From Clavaria fumosa (Eukaryota > Basidiomycota > Agaricomycetes > Agaricales > Clavariaceae): 64,000 bases of DNA. The position numbers and the translations under genes are program-made. The DNA lies in NCBI GenBank assembly GCA_951802425.1, contig OX637801.1, forward strand, positions 744,001 through 808,000, read 5' to 3'. This document shows positions 45,426 to 57,154 of the stretch, piece after piece. The notes below the pieces were generated by a model that saw nothing but the letters and a program-made list of their open reading frames with translations, did not search any database and had not been told where the DNA came from. How positions within the stretch are numbered: the stretch's first letter is position 1; each line of letters opens with the position of its first letter.

Positions 45426-48400
45426 CCTATCGCAACCCCTGTGCGCCCTTTCGCGACCCCCGTGCAACCCACCGCAACCTGCTGTGACCTTCTTGCACCC
45501 TCTGAATGTGGCCATGGGCCATGCATGTGCCCCTGCTGATGAGAGACGTTGTTTCCAATGCCACCAGACTGGCCATGCTGTCCGATTCTGCACCCTGCCT
45601 GATATGCATCCGCAGGTCCCAAGGGTCCAAACCCATGCAGCACCATGTGCCCCCCAAATGGCAGAGGGATATGAGAAAGAGATTGTGTGGCTCCAAGCCT
45701 GCATAGAGTTGCATGAGAGAGAGAGGAGGACTCCTGCTGGGGAGAAGAAGTGTGCCAGCCCCCATTCCGTCCCTGTGCCTGCTGCAGGTATACCCCGATA
45801 TACTATCTTGCAGCGGAGACATACCCGAATTGGGGCTGAGGTGAAGGAGGAAGTGAGACTGGCAGAGCACCCACGTGTGGTACAGCCAGAAGTGGGGAAA
45901 CATGTGCCACGAGAGCTGGCCATCCAGGTGCACTTGGAGGCTCTCAGCACAGGCAAGGGGACTACGACAAAGGCCCTTGTTGACTCAGGATGCACCAACT
46001 GCTTCATGGACTTGGAGTGGGCAAAAGGAGTGGGACTGGAGCCATCTCCCCTGCTGAACCCAATCACCATGTATAATGTGGATGGGATGCAGAACAAGGA
46101 TGGAAAGGTCCAGTATGGGATAGAGGTGCTGGTGAGAGTTGGTGACCACCAGGAGCAGATCCACTTTCTGCTAGGAAAGACCCAGTCCCACAAGGTCATC
46201 CTTGGGCATGACTGGCTCAAGCAGCATAACCCAGATGTTGACTGGCAGAAGGCAGAGCTGAGCCTTACCTGCTGCCCCCCACAATGTTCCCCATCCCCTC
46301 GAGCCCCTGCACCCCTGAAAACGAGTACCCTTGCATCTGCAAGTATTTTGGACACCCGTTTTCCCAACTCTGGCCCTACCCCTGATTGGCCCAGCCGCTA
46401 CCCTTTGGTGTTTAGTGAAGCAAAGTGGGATGAACTTCCCTGCTCCCGACCAGACTTTGATATTAAGATCGAGTTCAAAAAGGACCCTGAGCACCTCTCC
46501 TCCAAACTGTATTCTCTGACACGGCAGGAGATGGTGGAGATGAACTGTTGGGTGGATGAGCAGCTCGCTTCAGGACAAATCTGGCCCTCGAAATCCCCAT
46601 ATGCCAGCCCCTTCTTCTTCAAACATGAGAAGGACAAGCTGCAGCCAATTATTGACTACTTGAGGCTGAATGCACACCTGGTCAAGGACAAGTATCCCCT
46701 TCCCCACATCTGAGACACAGTGGATGTGCTTAAGGGAGCATTGATCTACTCTAAGATTGATGCAAAGGGAGGCTTCCCATCTATGCAGGTCTGGCCTGAG
46801 CACCAGCACCGCTGTGCCTTCCTGACACCCTGTGGACTCTTCGAACCAGCTGTCATGTGGTTTGGACTGCAGAATGCACCTGCCACCTTCCAGCGCTTCA
46901 TGAATCATGTGTTGAGGGAGGAGATTGCAGGAGGACATGTCCGGGCTTATGTGGATGATGTGATTGTGTTTGCAGAGGATCTGGCAACACACCGGTATTG
47001 GATGGATTGAGTCTTGAGGAAGTTTGGAGAGAATGGGTTGTGTCTCAAACTCAGTAAATGTGAGTTTGAGAAGAGTGAGATCATCTTCCTGGGGATGAAG
47101 ATCTCTCACAACCGGCTAGAGCATGACCCAGCAAAGGGTGCAGCAGTCCAAGATTGGCCACGTCCTAGGAATGTGAAGGATGTCCAGAGGTTCAATGGGA
47201 TGTTGAACTACCTCCGCCGGCACATCCCAAATCTTTCTGCCAGGGCAAAGCCATTGTTCCGGCTGACTGGGAATGTTCCTTGGAAATGGGAGGAGGAGGA
47301 GGAAGCAGCCTTCCGAGATCTCCATCAGGCACTCGTATCAGCCCCAGTCTTGGCTCTACCTCAGGACAAAGGGAGATGGAAGGTAGAGACAGATGCAAGT
47401 AACCTGGCGACTGGTGGAGTGCTCTCGCAGCAGCAGACGGATGGAACCTGGAGAGTTGTTGACTATATCTCCAAGGCCCTCACTGCAGCTGAGAAGAACT
47501 ACGATGTGTATGACAAGGAGTTCTTGGCTGTGATTCGGGCACTTCATGAGTGGCAGGCATACCTCATTGGAGCAGAGGAAACAATTGAGATCTGGATGGA
47601 CCATGTGAACCTCCAGTACTTCCGGAAGCCACAGAAGTTGAAACTGAGGCAGGTCAATTGGGTTGGGGAGCTCCAGTGCTTTGACTTTGAGATAAAGTAT
47701 CGCACTGGCAAGTCAAACACGAAGGCGGATGCCCTCTCCCGGAGACCGGACTATGGAGAGATGGTGGAGGAGGATGCACCAGTGCAGGTTTTCCCAGAAA
47801 TGGAAGTCTGTGTGTCATTCACATCAGAGATGGAGACGCTACTCCAGAAAAATAGCGCGGTACACATACAGAAGCCAGAGGAGCTTGATGACAAGTGGAC
47901 GTGAGATCGTGGTGGACTCTGGCGAAAGGGGATAGTCACCTGGGTCCCCCTAGGAGCTCGTGAGGCTGTCCTTGAGTTTGAGCATGACCTCCCTGCTGCT
48001 GGACACCCTGGGCCTCGGAAGTTGAGAGCGGCACTAGTGAAGGGTTATTGGTGGCCAGACATGGTGAAAGATGCAGATCGGTATGCCCAGGGGTGTGAAA
48101 CATGCCAACAGATGAAGCCTGACTGTACCAAGCGTGCTGCCCCACTGCACCCCCACCCGGTCCCTGATGGTCCCTGGTCGGTGATCACATGGGACATAGT
48201 TGGTCCCCTCCCCCTCTCCCGTGGACATAATGCCATCCTTGTCATTGTCAACAAATTCACGAAATGGATACTGCTTGAAGTGATTGGGCTTGACCTCACA
48301 GGACTTGGAGCAGCGCGTCTCCTCCGGGATCGAGTGTTTCGAGACCATGGAGTCCCTCACAAGGTTGTGAGTGACCAGGGGTCCCAGTTCGTGTCCCGCT

Positions 48401-49263
48401 TCATGAAGGAGTTCTACTCCATGATCCGGGTAAAGGCAAATCCAAGCACTGCCTTTCATCCACAAACTGATGGGCAGACGGAACAGGCGAACCAGGAGAT
48501 GGAGATCTATCTCAGGGCCTATGTGGACCATCTCCAGGATGACTGGGCTGAATGGTTGTCCACTGCGGAGTTTGCTCTTAATAATCATGAGCACTCAGCG
48601 ACAGGACAGACGCCCTTCTTCCTCGACTATGGACGACACCCATGGAATGGGGGGCTCCGGCCACCTTCTGAGGTGAACCCAGCAGCGGATGAGTGGATGG
48701 CTAAGCTCACGGAGTCCCAAAGAGCAGCCAAGGAGGCAATGGAGAAAGCGGCAGCAGCGATGAAGAAGAGCTATGATAAGGGGAAACACCCAAGTTGGGA
48801 GTACTCTGAGGGAGATCTGGTCTGGCTGGATACTAGAAACCTGAAGATGGACCGGCCCTGTAAAAAGCTTGACAACAAGAGAGCAGGCCCCTTTGCAGTT
48901 GAGGAGAAGGTGGGACCTGCTGGGTATCACCTCAAGCTCCCTTGGGCCTGGCGCATCCACTGGGTCTTCAATGAGTTGCTGTTGACACCATACCATCCCC
49001 CTTTCTTCCCTTCTCAGAACCTGCCTCCCCCTCCACCCCCTACGATTGATGATGACCACCTGGAGTATGATGTGGAGGCGATCCTTGACGTTAAGAAGGT
49101 GGGATGTGGGGTGAAGTACTTGGTGAAGTGGTTGGGATATCCAGTGGAGGAAAACACTTGGGAGCCCCGTAGGAACCTCACTAACGTAACGTTGCTTCTC
49201 TGGGACTTCTTCCTCTCCCACCCTGACAAGGCCAAGCTAGCTGGTCAGGACACCCAGCCTTAA
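45426..49263 (+). pseudogene. pol: Ty3 pol (copy B), one frame with three TGA codons
   Basis: Zinc knuckle, protease (VDSGCTNCFMD, catalytic Asp intact), RT (FFKHEKDKLQPIIDYLRLN, FSKIDAKGGF-like region, YVDDVIVF), RNase H (TDASNLATGG), integrase (CETCQQMKPDCTKRAAP, WDIVGPLP, DQGSQFVSRF, GQTEQANQEME) and chromodomain ([17 protein letters not shown]). All lie in one frame ending in TAA at 49261. The only interruptions are TGA at 46711, 47008 and 47902; the last two correspond to CGA in relatives. All catalytic residues I can place are intact, so this is the least damaged Ty3 in the window. Confidence 0.87.
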
Positions 49264-49274
49264 GAGGGGGGTGA

Positions 49275-49565
49275 TGTTAGGATTGCTTACATAAGCATCC
49301 AAAAAAGAGCAGTTGTGGAGAAACTGGGAAGGGTTGTTGGAAGGTCACATGACCTGTGGCTGTGTCCAAGATTATGTAATCAGAAAGTCACATGACCTGG
49401 GCCTGGGCATGTCACGTGATCTGAGGGTCCGAGCATGGGAACGCCGGCAAGTGCCAAAGCATTTGCTATAAGTACTTTTGCTTTTCCTTTTTTGTACTCT
49501 TTTCCCCTTATCTTAGTATTGTCATCATGACCTTACGCTTAAGTTGTGTGAGACCCAGTCTGATA
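49275..49565 (+). repeat. 3' LTR of Ty3 copy B
   Basis: 291 bp, the same length as the 5' LTR, followed by the AGAAG duplication and the GA-rich half of element X. Confidence 0.92.
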
Positions 49566-49690
49566 AGAAGAGAGAAGAGAGAGAGAGGAGAAGAGAGAGA
49601 GAGGAGAGAGGGAGGAGAGAGGGAGAGGGAGAGGGAGAGGGAGAGGGAGAGGGAGAGGGAGAGGGAGAGGGAGAGGGAGGAGAGTGAGAG
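49566..49690 (+). repeat. GA-rich microsatellite in right arm of X
   Basis: AGAGAGGAG then (GAGAGG)n, the reverse complement of the CT-rich tract in the left arm. Confidence 0.88.
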
Positions 49691-50572
49691 TGGGACTTTG
49701 AAAAAAAAAATCAACATCAACATCAACATCACATGATCCGATACTGCAAAGGGGTGCTTTGTCATCGCACAGCAGTGGCAGTGAGCGCGAGGGCGGCAGT
49801 GGTGTATGCGAGGGCAGCAGTGGTGTATGCGAGGGTGGCAGTGGTGAGCATGAGGGTGGTGGTGGTGAGCACGAGGGTGGTGGTGGTGAGTGCAAGGGCA
49901 GCGGTGGTGAGTGCAAGGGTGGCGGCAGTGAGCGTGATGGTGGTGGCAGTGAGCGTGACAATGGTGGCAGTGAGTGTGACAGTGGTGGCAGTGAGTGTGA
50001 CGGTGGTGGTGAGTGCAATGGCAGCAGTGGTGAGTGCAACGGCAGTGGCAGTGAGTGCGAGGGGCAGTGGTGGTGAGGGCGGCGGCAGACAGTGATGATG
50101 ACAAGTAGCAGCACAATGATGAGCAGCACCAGCAAACCTCCCAAACTTCATGTATTACATACATAATCAATCACTGGCACACAAAATGAACACTGAATCA
50201 AGGCTTCAGAAAGGCTTTTCTGCACAATACTGCATAGAATACCTTAATCTATGTAGAGCTACAGAGGCCTGCAGAAATACCCTCATTTCTATGGCTTCTA
50301 TAGCTTCTACAGTACCAAAACAGGTTTTGCTGATGAATGACTGCTGGTGCATGTTCCTCCCTCTTTTTTTTCTCACTTTCTTTCACCCTCCCCCCCCTCT
50401 CTCTCCCCTCCCTCTCTCCCTCTCTTCAGCAGTGGCACAATGATGACAGTGGCAGGAGGGGCAAGAACAATGACAACAGCAACAGGGCTGATAGGGGTGA
50501 TGGGAGCAACAGGTGCAACGAGGGCAGTGGCCATGATAGGCTGCCTGCCAGGTGCGCCCTCCCTCCCTGTAG

Positions 50573-50629
50573 CAATGGCCCAAGCCCCCAACCATGGTCA
50601 CAGACCAATGGTGGGGACTGGGGCCATTG
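50573..50629 (-). repeat. 57-bp imperfect palindrome, copy 7
   Basis: CAATGGCCCAAGCCCCCAAC to CTGGGGCCATTG. It is the clearest palindrome: reversing and complementing it changes only a few bases. Confidence 0.88.
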
Positions 50630-51061
50630 GTAGCAGCTGGGCAGGGAGTGGCAGCAATGGCAGGGCAGGAGCAGCGGGGTGGGTGGCGGCAGAAGGGCGG
50701 GTGGCGGGTGGCGGCAGAAGGGTGGGCGGCAGGTGGCAGCAGAAGGGCAGAGGCGGGTGGCAGCAGCAGGGCAGGCAGCGGGTGGCGGCAGCAGGGCAGG
50801 CAGCGGGTGGCGGCAGCAGGGCAGGCGGCGGGTGGCAGCAGCAGGGCGGGCGGCGGGTGGTGGCAGCAGGGCGGGCGGCAGGAGGGCGGGCGGCAGGCAT
50901 CAGCAAGCGTGATGCATGACGGTGAGAGTGATACATGAGGGGGTGATGCATCATCCCCTCCAGGAGTCATGCATCATGTACCCCATACCATGCATCATCT
51001 CCCTTTGTGTGATGATGCATCCTCACCATTCGCAAACTTACTGTCTTCTATGCATCACACA

Positions 51062-51099
51062 CTTACTGTAATTACAATAGATTATTGCATTACAGTAAG
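51062..51099. repeat. Short stem-loop at the right edge of X
   Basis: CTTACTGTAAT and ATTACAGTAAG form a perfect 11-bp stem with a 16-bp loop, at the junction between element X and the KDZ coding sequence. Confidence 0.75.
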
Positions 51100-51100
51100 C

Positions 51101-52920
51101 TGGCATGGGCAATTATGTGCATGCCCATGGAATGTGTTGATGGCAAAGCGAAACTGATGATGGCGTGCGGCTGATCCAAGGGAACTATTGGTGACTGTAG
51201 CAGAGAGAGAGCAGCCAATATCAGATCCAATCAATTGATTGTCTCCATAAGTTTCAAGAGTGTTGTTTATTGTCGCAAGGGCATACTTTGTCCTGAAGAA
51301 CTATGTTAGCAGCGATGTGAACACAATAATGAATATTTACAGCTCACTGCTGTGCTTAATTTCTGTGAAAGACTCAATGAAACCATGACAGCAAGCACAA
51401 ATGAATATTCCTGTTTGATCGAAGACTTGAACTGTCTCCTCATGCACACTTTTGTCTGCAGTCCAATGTTCTGTACATTCTGCAATAGGTCCGCTCTCAA
51501 CTACAGGCCTATGACGTCAGCCTGATAATTCATCTTTGAACTGATAAACCTCTTGAGGAGAGATGTGGTGGCGACTAGCAAAAGCATGCTCATCTGCTCT
51601 GCCTGCTCCTGTAACACGCTTCATGGAGAAGTTGCCATCAATTGCATGGAGGCAAGCTGGATTAAGCAAAACTCCATCCTTGACTACTTGCCAGCATGAT
51701 GGACAGCCGTGATAAAGGTTCCACTTGGGGGTGTCTTGTTTCAATGCTTGGTCAACCTGCTGTTGGACAAGGCGGAGAATAGCTAGATAGGCATCAAAGG
51801 CCATGGTGAATTGATTGCGAAAAGATTCATCAACGTGCATGTTCTCCTAATGAAATGACTAACATTGTTTAGTGTGCACAGTACCTTCGTGATTGCCTGG
51901 ATGCTGAAAGATGGTTGACAGCGGCAAACCTGGTGATATAGTTCGAGGGTCTTCAGCATAATGGTGGTGGTTGGTTCAAGTGGTGAACATCTGAGGAGCC
52001 CAGACAATATGAGTGCAGTATTTGCAGGCTGATCGCCTTGCTGTTCGATCAATTTGCATTGGTATTCTTTGTTATTTGATCAGGACAAGCATAAATGAAA
52101 GAAGGGGCACCTTACCATGAATTCCAATCATTTGAACCTCAAATATGTGATTCTGCGGTGAGCTGACTGCCGTAGGAACAAACAGCTGATCCCTCCATTG
52201 GAGATATGCAGCAACGAGGAGTGGTAGCTGTTTATCCCATGCCAAAGCCATGTTTTGCTTCTTGTTGGCACGAGATTGTGTGTCGTGATGATGATGATAT
52301 TGACCTCCAATAATACTATTGATCCTCTCAGTAAGAAATCAAAAAGCTCCATGGCACACATACCTGATGACAGTAGCTCACCGCATCTTGTCAATAATGT
52401 CGCCATCCTTGCTATGCTCACCATCACTATCATCACCGTCAGTACCTTGCCAATCATCCATTTGGTATTCATTTTCCATTGGCTCTGTATCAACACCGGT
52501 CTCGAGAGCGGCTTGGGCAAGTTGTTGGCGGGCAGCACTCGTAAGTGCTGATGACAACAAGTTGAGCCAATGCTACATTATTCCCAAAGCTCCACATACC
52601 AAGCAGTTTCTTTCGCTGTTGATTGCTGCCACTTCTCAACAACTTGTGCAAGGTTCATTTGGAAGTAACAAGCGGTTGAGCCAGAGCTAGAGCTGGATGA
52701 AACATGAACATGTCTTGACATTGTGATACACAGACGTTTCTGCTTGCCCATCACAATTGAGAGGGCGACAGAGGCACCGGTAATTGCACACTAATGTATT
52801 GAACAATGATGCATGCAATTGCGCCACAATGAATCCAACCTCTGCTATGACCATGTACCACCCAGTAAACCCAAATGCTGCAAAGATAGACTCAATAGCT
52901 GGCAGTGTCAAGCTCATTCC
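51101..52920 (-). pseudogene. KDZ transposase, N-terminal to central fragment
   Basis: Reading from 52920 down: a Cys-containing segment (VCNYRCLCRPLNC, TCSC), a Glu/Asp-rich linker, ALAWDKQLPLLVAAYLQW, an intron (about 52117-52072), ALILSGLLRCSPLEPTTTIM, LCTLNN with a second intron, FRNQFTMAFDAYLAILRLVQ, CPSCWQVVKDG, HAIDGNFSMKRV, then CACCHGFIE, KYALATINNTLETYG, SDIGCSLSATVTNSSLGSA and NTFHGHAHNCPCQL. These are the ordered blocks of KDZ transposases (DGN-S-KR, GYDIGC-like, FHG-AH). The gene is cut just after CPCQL and resumes at 35103. Stops after KDELSG and in other places show decay. Confidence 0.8.
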
Positions 52921-53574
52921 TGAGAGTCATTCATCTGTTGTGAGTTTCATCAGCACTGAGTCAGAGCAATTTTGATTGGACTGATGCTCAATGCTAGATA
53001 AAGATCAGCATCTCCATCATTGCCACAATAGACCTTGAGGGACAAGATAATACATTGCCAGGTCAGGGGGAGATAGGGCTCCTTGGTCAGTGGTGCCTGG
53101 ATACTGACACTGACTCTCATAGAGTTGGTTCTGCAGGTTGGCTCAAAATCTGTCCATCAGTCTTACCAATGCTTCATAAAGGTTCGCTGTCTCAATGAGG
53201 TACACCAGTTCCTCTTCGAGGGTTCCAGCTTTGTACTGGTGGTGAGTGTTGTTTAAAATGTGATGGCAAGGGTGGTCAAAATGCAGGTAGCCGAGTTGTT
53301 CAACAAGGGATTCGGCCTCTTCTTGCAGGGTCGAAGCACAGCTTGGTGTGACTTGGGCAGGTTCCTCAGGCTGAGATTGAATGATGGATGCAGGTCATTC
53401 CTGTACAGTCATAGGTGGCTCATGAGCACTCTCCAAAATCATGGGAGTAATTGCGCAACTGCCTGTGTGGGTTTGGAAATGGTGAGTTATGGGTTGGGGA
53501 GGAGTATGACTGGTGGACATAATAAGGTGTATTCCGGGTGTTGAGTGGTGGGGTGAGGGTCAGACTTGATATCG

Positions 53575-55028
53575 TGTTAGGGCCTGTCCCATCTTGTAAA
53601 TAATGCTGGAGGTCGACTTGTTGGTGACCAGTCCTGGAAACTCACTAAGACCAATCAACTGTTGAGCACAGTTGAGGATCCTCAGTCCCAGAAGGTTGTG
53701 AAGATGTCTGAAAGGGTGTAAGAATGGAAATAGACAAGTAGGGAGAAGGGAGATGTTGCTAGAAAGGTCACGAAGTCAGTAGACAAAGTGTAGAAGGGAA
53801 AAAGACAAGTTGAGAGAAAGGAGATGTCACTGAGAAGATCGCGAGGTCAACTGACGAAGCATGAAGAAGGAAACAGATGAGGTGGGAGAAACAGGCAATG
53901 ATGAGAAGGTTGCAAAGTCGACTGACAAAGTGCAAGGAAGGAAATAGATGAGGTGGGAGAAAACAGGATTCTCAAGAGGGTCATGGGTGGTCACAACAAT
54001 GTTGAGAGGTATGTCAATGAAGGCAATGACCTTGCCAACTGATGAGAGAACCTATGGGGTTCAAAGAATCAGTACCAAGACAAGAGAAAGGAAATACTTA
54101 GGGTGTGCAAGTTGTATGAGCATGGAGGATGAGTTTAGAAAGAAGCAGAGTAGTCTTGATGTTGTCAAGGTCACCAAGTGAGACAAGACCTATCAATGCA
54201 GTGGTTCCAAGCCCAAAGGGCGTAATAGCCTCAAGCTTAAACCAAAGTGCATCAATATCAAGTCTAGAGTACCATAAGTACATGCAAGACTTTATATATG
54301 TACATATAGAAGGTATAATGAAAAAGGAAAAGTACAGGCAACAGAACTATAGTAGTGTGGAGTATGTTTAGTTGTATAGTGACTATGCACATGCTCTACT
54401 AAGGTCATGAGGGGTTAGGAATGCATAGGTAAGGTCGCGAGCATGACCAGTCATGGGTCATGACCTGGTTAAATAATCATATACATAACTATAACTACAG
54501 GGGAGTCTTCGGATCATGACTAGCATAGTTATAGACTACTGGGGGCAAGAAGGAAGGCATATTTGAAAGGTATATACAGCTGACCATTGGTGGCGCATTT
54601 GAGTGTTAAGGTTGCAAGGTCATAAGAGTGGTCACGTGAGTGACGGTAGTGATGCAGGTGACCTTGGGCAGGAAGTCACATGGGTAACACTGGTAATGCA
54701 GGTAATGGTCATAATGCTGATAACATATTGGCACTGGTAGTGGTAGTGCTGAAGGTGCCAGCTGAAGAAGATGCACAACAGCATATTGTGTGTCAAGGTG
54801 GTGGGTCCAGGCAAAGTATACATGGGTGAGGTGCAGAAAGGTATTGCGAGTATGGTATGGTGGTCGTGAGTGTCGTGTGAACATGGGGGAGGTTGGGAAG
54901 GCTTCCAGAAGAGGATGGCGGGTTCCAGAAGTGTGTAGAGGAGCTTGCGAGGTTGTAGAGGGTTGTTGGGAGGTTCATAGGTGTTGGTAGAGTCAGTTTG
55001 GGCAAGGAAAAATGAATGGGTCCTGACA
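53575..55028 (+). mobile_element. Solo LTR, long family L, copy B
   Basis: 1454 bp from TGTTAGGGCCTGTCCC to GGGTCCTGACA. No matching 5-bp duplication (TATCG against AATGC), so it is rearranged or recombined. It contains internal near-repeats (GGAAATAGACAAG-type, about 53725-53955). The preceding 52921-53574 is the decayed upstream end of the KDZ gene, with no clear motif. Confidence 0.75.
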
Positions 55029-55080
55029 AATGCATGCATATGGGATGTGCATGATATGCATACAATCTGGGCAAATGTGC

Positions 55081-55662
55081 ACCCATACTACTATAGTCTT
55101 GTCACTTGGCAACTGCTGCACTTTTCCTTGTTCCTTCTACTCTCTGTATGCATGTATATAAGTCTTGCATGTACATATGGTACTGTAGACTTGATATTGA
55201 CACAATTGGTTTAATCTTGAGGCCTCAATGCCATTTGAGCTTGGAACCACCATGATTGATAGTTCTTGTCTCACTTGGTGACCCCAATAACACCAAGACC
55301 TCTCTGCTTTGCTCTAAATTGTCCTCTGTGCTTGTTGCAACTTGCACACTTAAGTATTTCTTCCTCATTGTCTTGGTACTGACTTCTTGAACTCTACAGA
55401 TTCTCTTGACAGTTGGCAAGGTCATTGCCTTCACTGACCTACCACTTGACATTGTCACAACTACCCACAACCTTCCTAACAACATCCTCCTCTTCTTAAA
55501 CTTGTCCTTTTCTCTTTCCTTACTTTGTCAAATGCTTTTGTGACCTTCTGGGATCAAGCATCCTCAACTGTGCTCAAGTTGTCTGGTCTTAGTGAGTTTC
55601 CAGGACCAGTCACCAACAAGTTGACCTATGATACTACTTATGAGATGGGACAAGTCTTAACA
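55081..55662 (-). repeat. Long family L LTR, partial copy C
   Basis: Reverse-oriented: ends CAAGTCTTAACA (complement of the family start) and shares ACTACTATAGTCTTGTCACT with copy D. The downstream half of the LTR is missing. Confidence 0.7.
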
Positions 55663-55960
55663 TCAGTCAGGATGAGTGCATCTGCATTGCACAGAACTCC
55701 AGGTGGCATTATTTGTCACCACCAGTTGGCCATGTCATCTGCAATCTCCAAAAAGTGTTGTGTGTCATCACATTTATGAGCTTGGGGTGCTTGACTCCAG
55801 TTCCTGAGCAATTCAGGAACTGCAACCTATTGATTCTCTAATTTTAATGGAGTCCCTCTGAGCTTGCCAAAGCTGTCTTGGTGGCAATCCATGCCTCACA
55901 TAATGCATACCAATCATTGGGAAGGCTTTGTACATCATGGTGACCCAGACCCATATCCTG

Positions 55961-56250
55961 TGATGCATGTCTAGGATTAAAGTGCTGAATTCTCACATTC
56001 TCCACATAAAAGACACATCTTTTGTGTGGCAAATTGCATAAATTGACTAGTACTAGTCTGCGATGATATGTCTAGGATTTAAAGTGCTGAATTCTCACAT
56101 TCTCTGCATAAAACATGCATCTTTTGTGTGGCAAATTGCATAAATTGACTAGTATTAGTCTGCAATGATATGTCTAGAATTAAAGTGCTGAATTCTCACA
56201 TTCTCTGCATAAAAGATGCGTCTTTTGTGTGGCAAATTCCATTAATCAAG
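55961..56250 (+). repeat. 105-bp tandem repeat, 2.7 units
   Basis: AAGTGCTGAATTCTCACATT recurs every ~105 bp with TTTTGTGTGGCAAATTGC. Within a gene-free interval (55663-57154) showing only scattered AT-rich sequence. Confidence 0.85.
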
Positions 56251-56994
56251 ACCTCATTCTGGGATTAGCATATCTTCCTGAGGCTGCTTGAGCAACCTTG
56301 GATTTATCCAGTGAGATGCTATTTCTTCAATAACTACAATTGAAGAGAATCAAGCCATGGTCTTTGAAACAACTGAGGCACAACAATGAATCACCTTGAC
56401 CATCTCAAACATATGGTATCCCCATGACCTGATGCCTAAATTTCAAGTGCTACTTGGACATATTTCAGTTCAATGAAGTGTTGCTATGTTTGATATATCA
56501 ATTGCTATTATGGCAAGACATTGGCTCAATAGATGTGGTCTTGTCAAGAGATGCCTTTGCATGTCAAACTTAGAGTGGTCAGCAATGCACAGACAATGAA
56601 CTGGAACTTTGCTGCAACACAGATGAGTTTCTGGTGATGGGCACAATTGAAATGTTGCATTCCAAGGTTCAGATCAATGTACAACATAGTGACTCACTGT
56701 AAGGTTCCACTGTTAATGCTAAGCCCATGGATTGTCACAATGTCTGATTTGGGATGTTGCCACAAAAAAGACAAGTTTTTTGTGCAGCATAATTTACATT
56801 TTGTATGATGTGGGTCAGATTAGCATAGTAAATGGCTTCATGTTGCAAATATTATTGTATACCCAACATAACACACATTACTTTTGACTAACCTATTGCC
56901 TGTCATGACTAACCTTTCACCTGTTACTCTGAATGATATATTACCCAATGCAAGAAATGACTCAGTGATAAATCTTGATATTGCCATGACAAAG

Positions 56995-57150
56995 ATGAAT
57001 CTTTGTTGTGGAATACTCCAAAATTTATGTGTGCTGCAACAAAGATTTATCTTTATTGCAGCACACGTGAATTGTGGATTGTGCCACAACAAAGATTCAT
57101 CTTTATTGTGGAACACATGAATTGTGGACTGTGCTGCAACAAAGATGAAT
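56995..57150 (+). repeat. ~55-bp repeats with short dyads
   Basis: CAACAAAGATTCATCTTTAT-like segments recur four times. The AAAGAT...ATCTTT core is self-complementary. Confidence 0.7.
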
Positions 57151-57154
57151 CTTT

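Larger units (their letters stand above)
44011..49565 (+). mobile_element. Ty3/gypsy chromovirus copy B, complete with target duplication
   Basis: 5555 bp with two LTRs of exactly 291 bp (44011-44301, 49275-49565) and a 5-bp duplication AGAAG (44006-44010, 49566-49570). The purine tract AAGAGGGGGGTGA precedes the 3' LTR. LTRs run TGTTAGGAT to CAGTCTGATA, a non-canonical TA end. No primer site complementary to a tRNA was evident after 44301. It belongs to a subfamily distinct from copies A1/A2 and lies inside element X. Confidence 0.93.
39475..51000. mobile_element. Giant foldback element X (interrupted by Ty3 copy B)
   Basis: Excluding the Ty3 insertion it is about 6 kb and nearly palindromic. 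The left arm (39475-42810) is matched in reverse complement by 43017-44010 plus 49566 to about 51000, around a unique centre of roughly 200 bp. Layers from outside in: ATGCATCAC-rich end, GC-rich block with a 57-bp palindrome, CT/GA-rich block, a ~600-bp block (40713-41290 against 49730-50335), a CT/GA microsatellite, a ~100-bp A/T block, a GGC/GCA triplet array, another 57-bp palindrome, and TCTACATAG-rich DNA. No coding sequence was recognised. Outer boundaries are approximate. It sits inside the KDZ gene. Confidence 0.75.

Noticed and set aside
45426..49263. Reassigned TGA codon (TGA as sense) explaining the open retroelement frames
   Set aside because: Cellular genes here (JmjC, 586-aa gene) end in TGA, and several TGAs correspond to CGA in sister copies, so mutation is the simpler explanation.
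40685..50443. A ~70-codon frame (MYYIHNQSLAHKMNTES) found in both arms of element X
   Set aside because: It is shared only because the arms are inverted duplicates. There is no other sign of coding.
35095..51100. GTAAG/CTTAC on both sides of element X as its target duplication
   Set aside because: The match is only about 5 bp, overlaps the copia duplication, and expected KDZ residues are missing at the junction, so the boundary cannot be fixed from this sequence.
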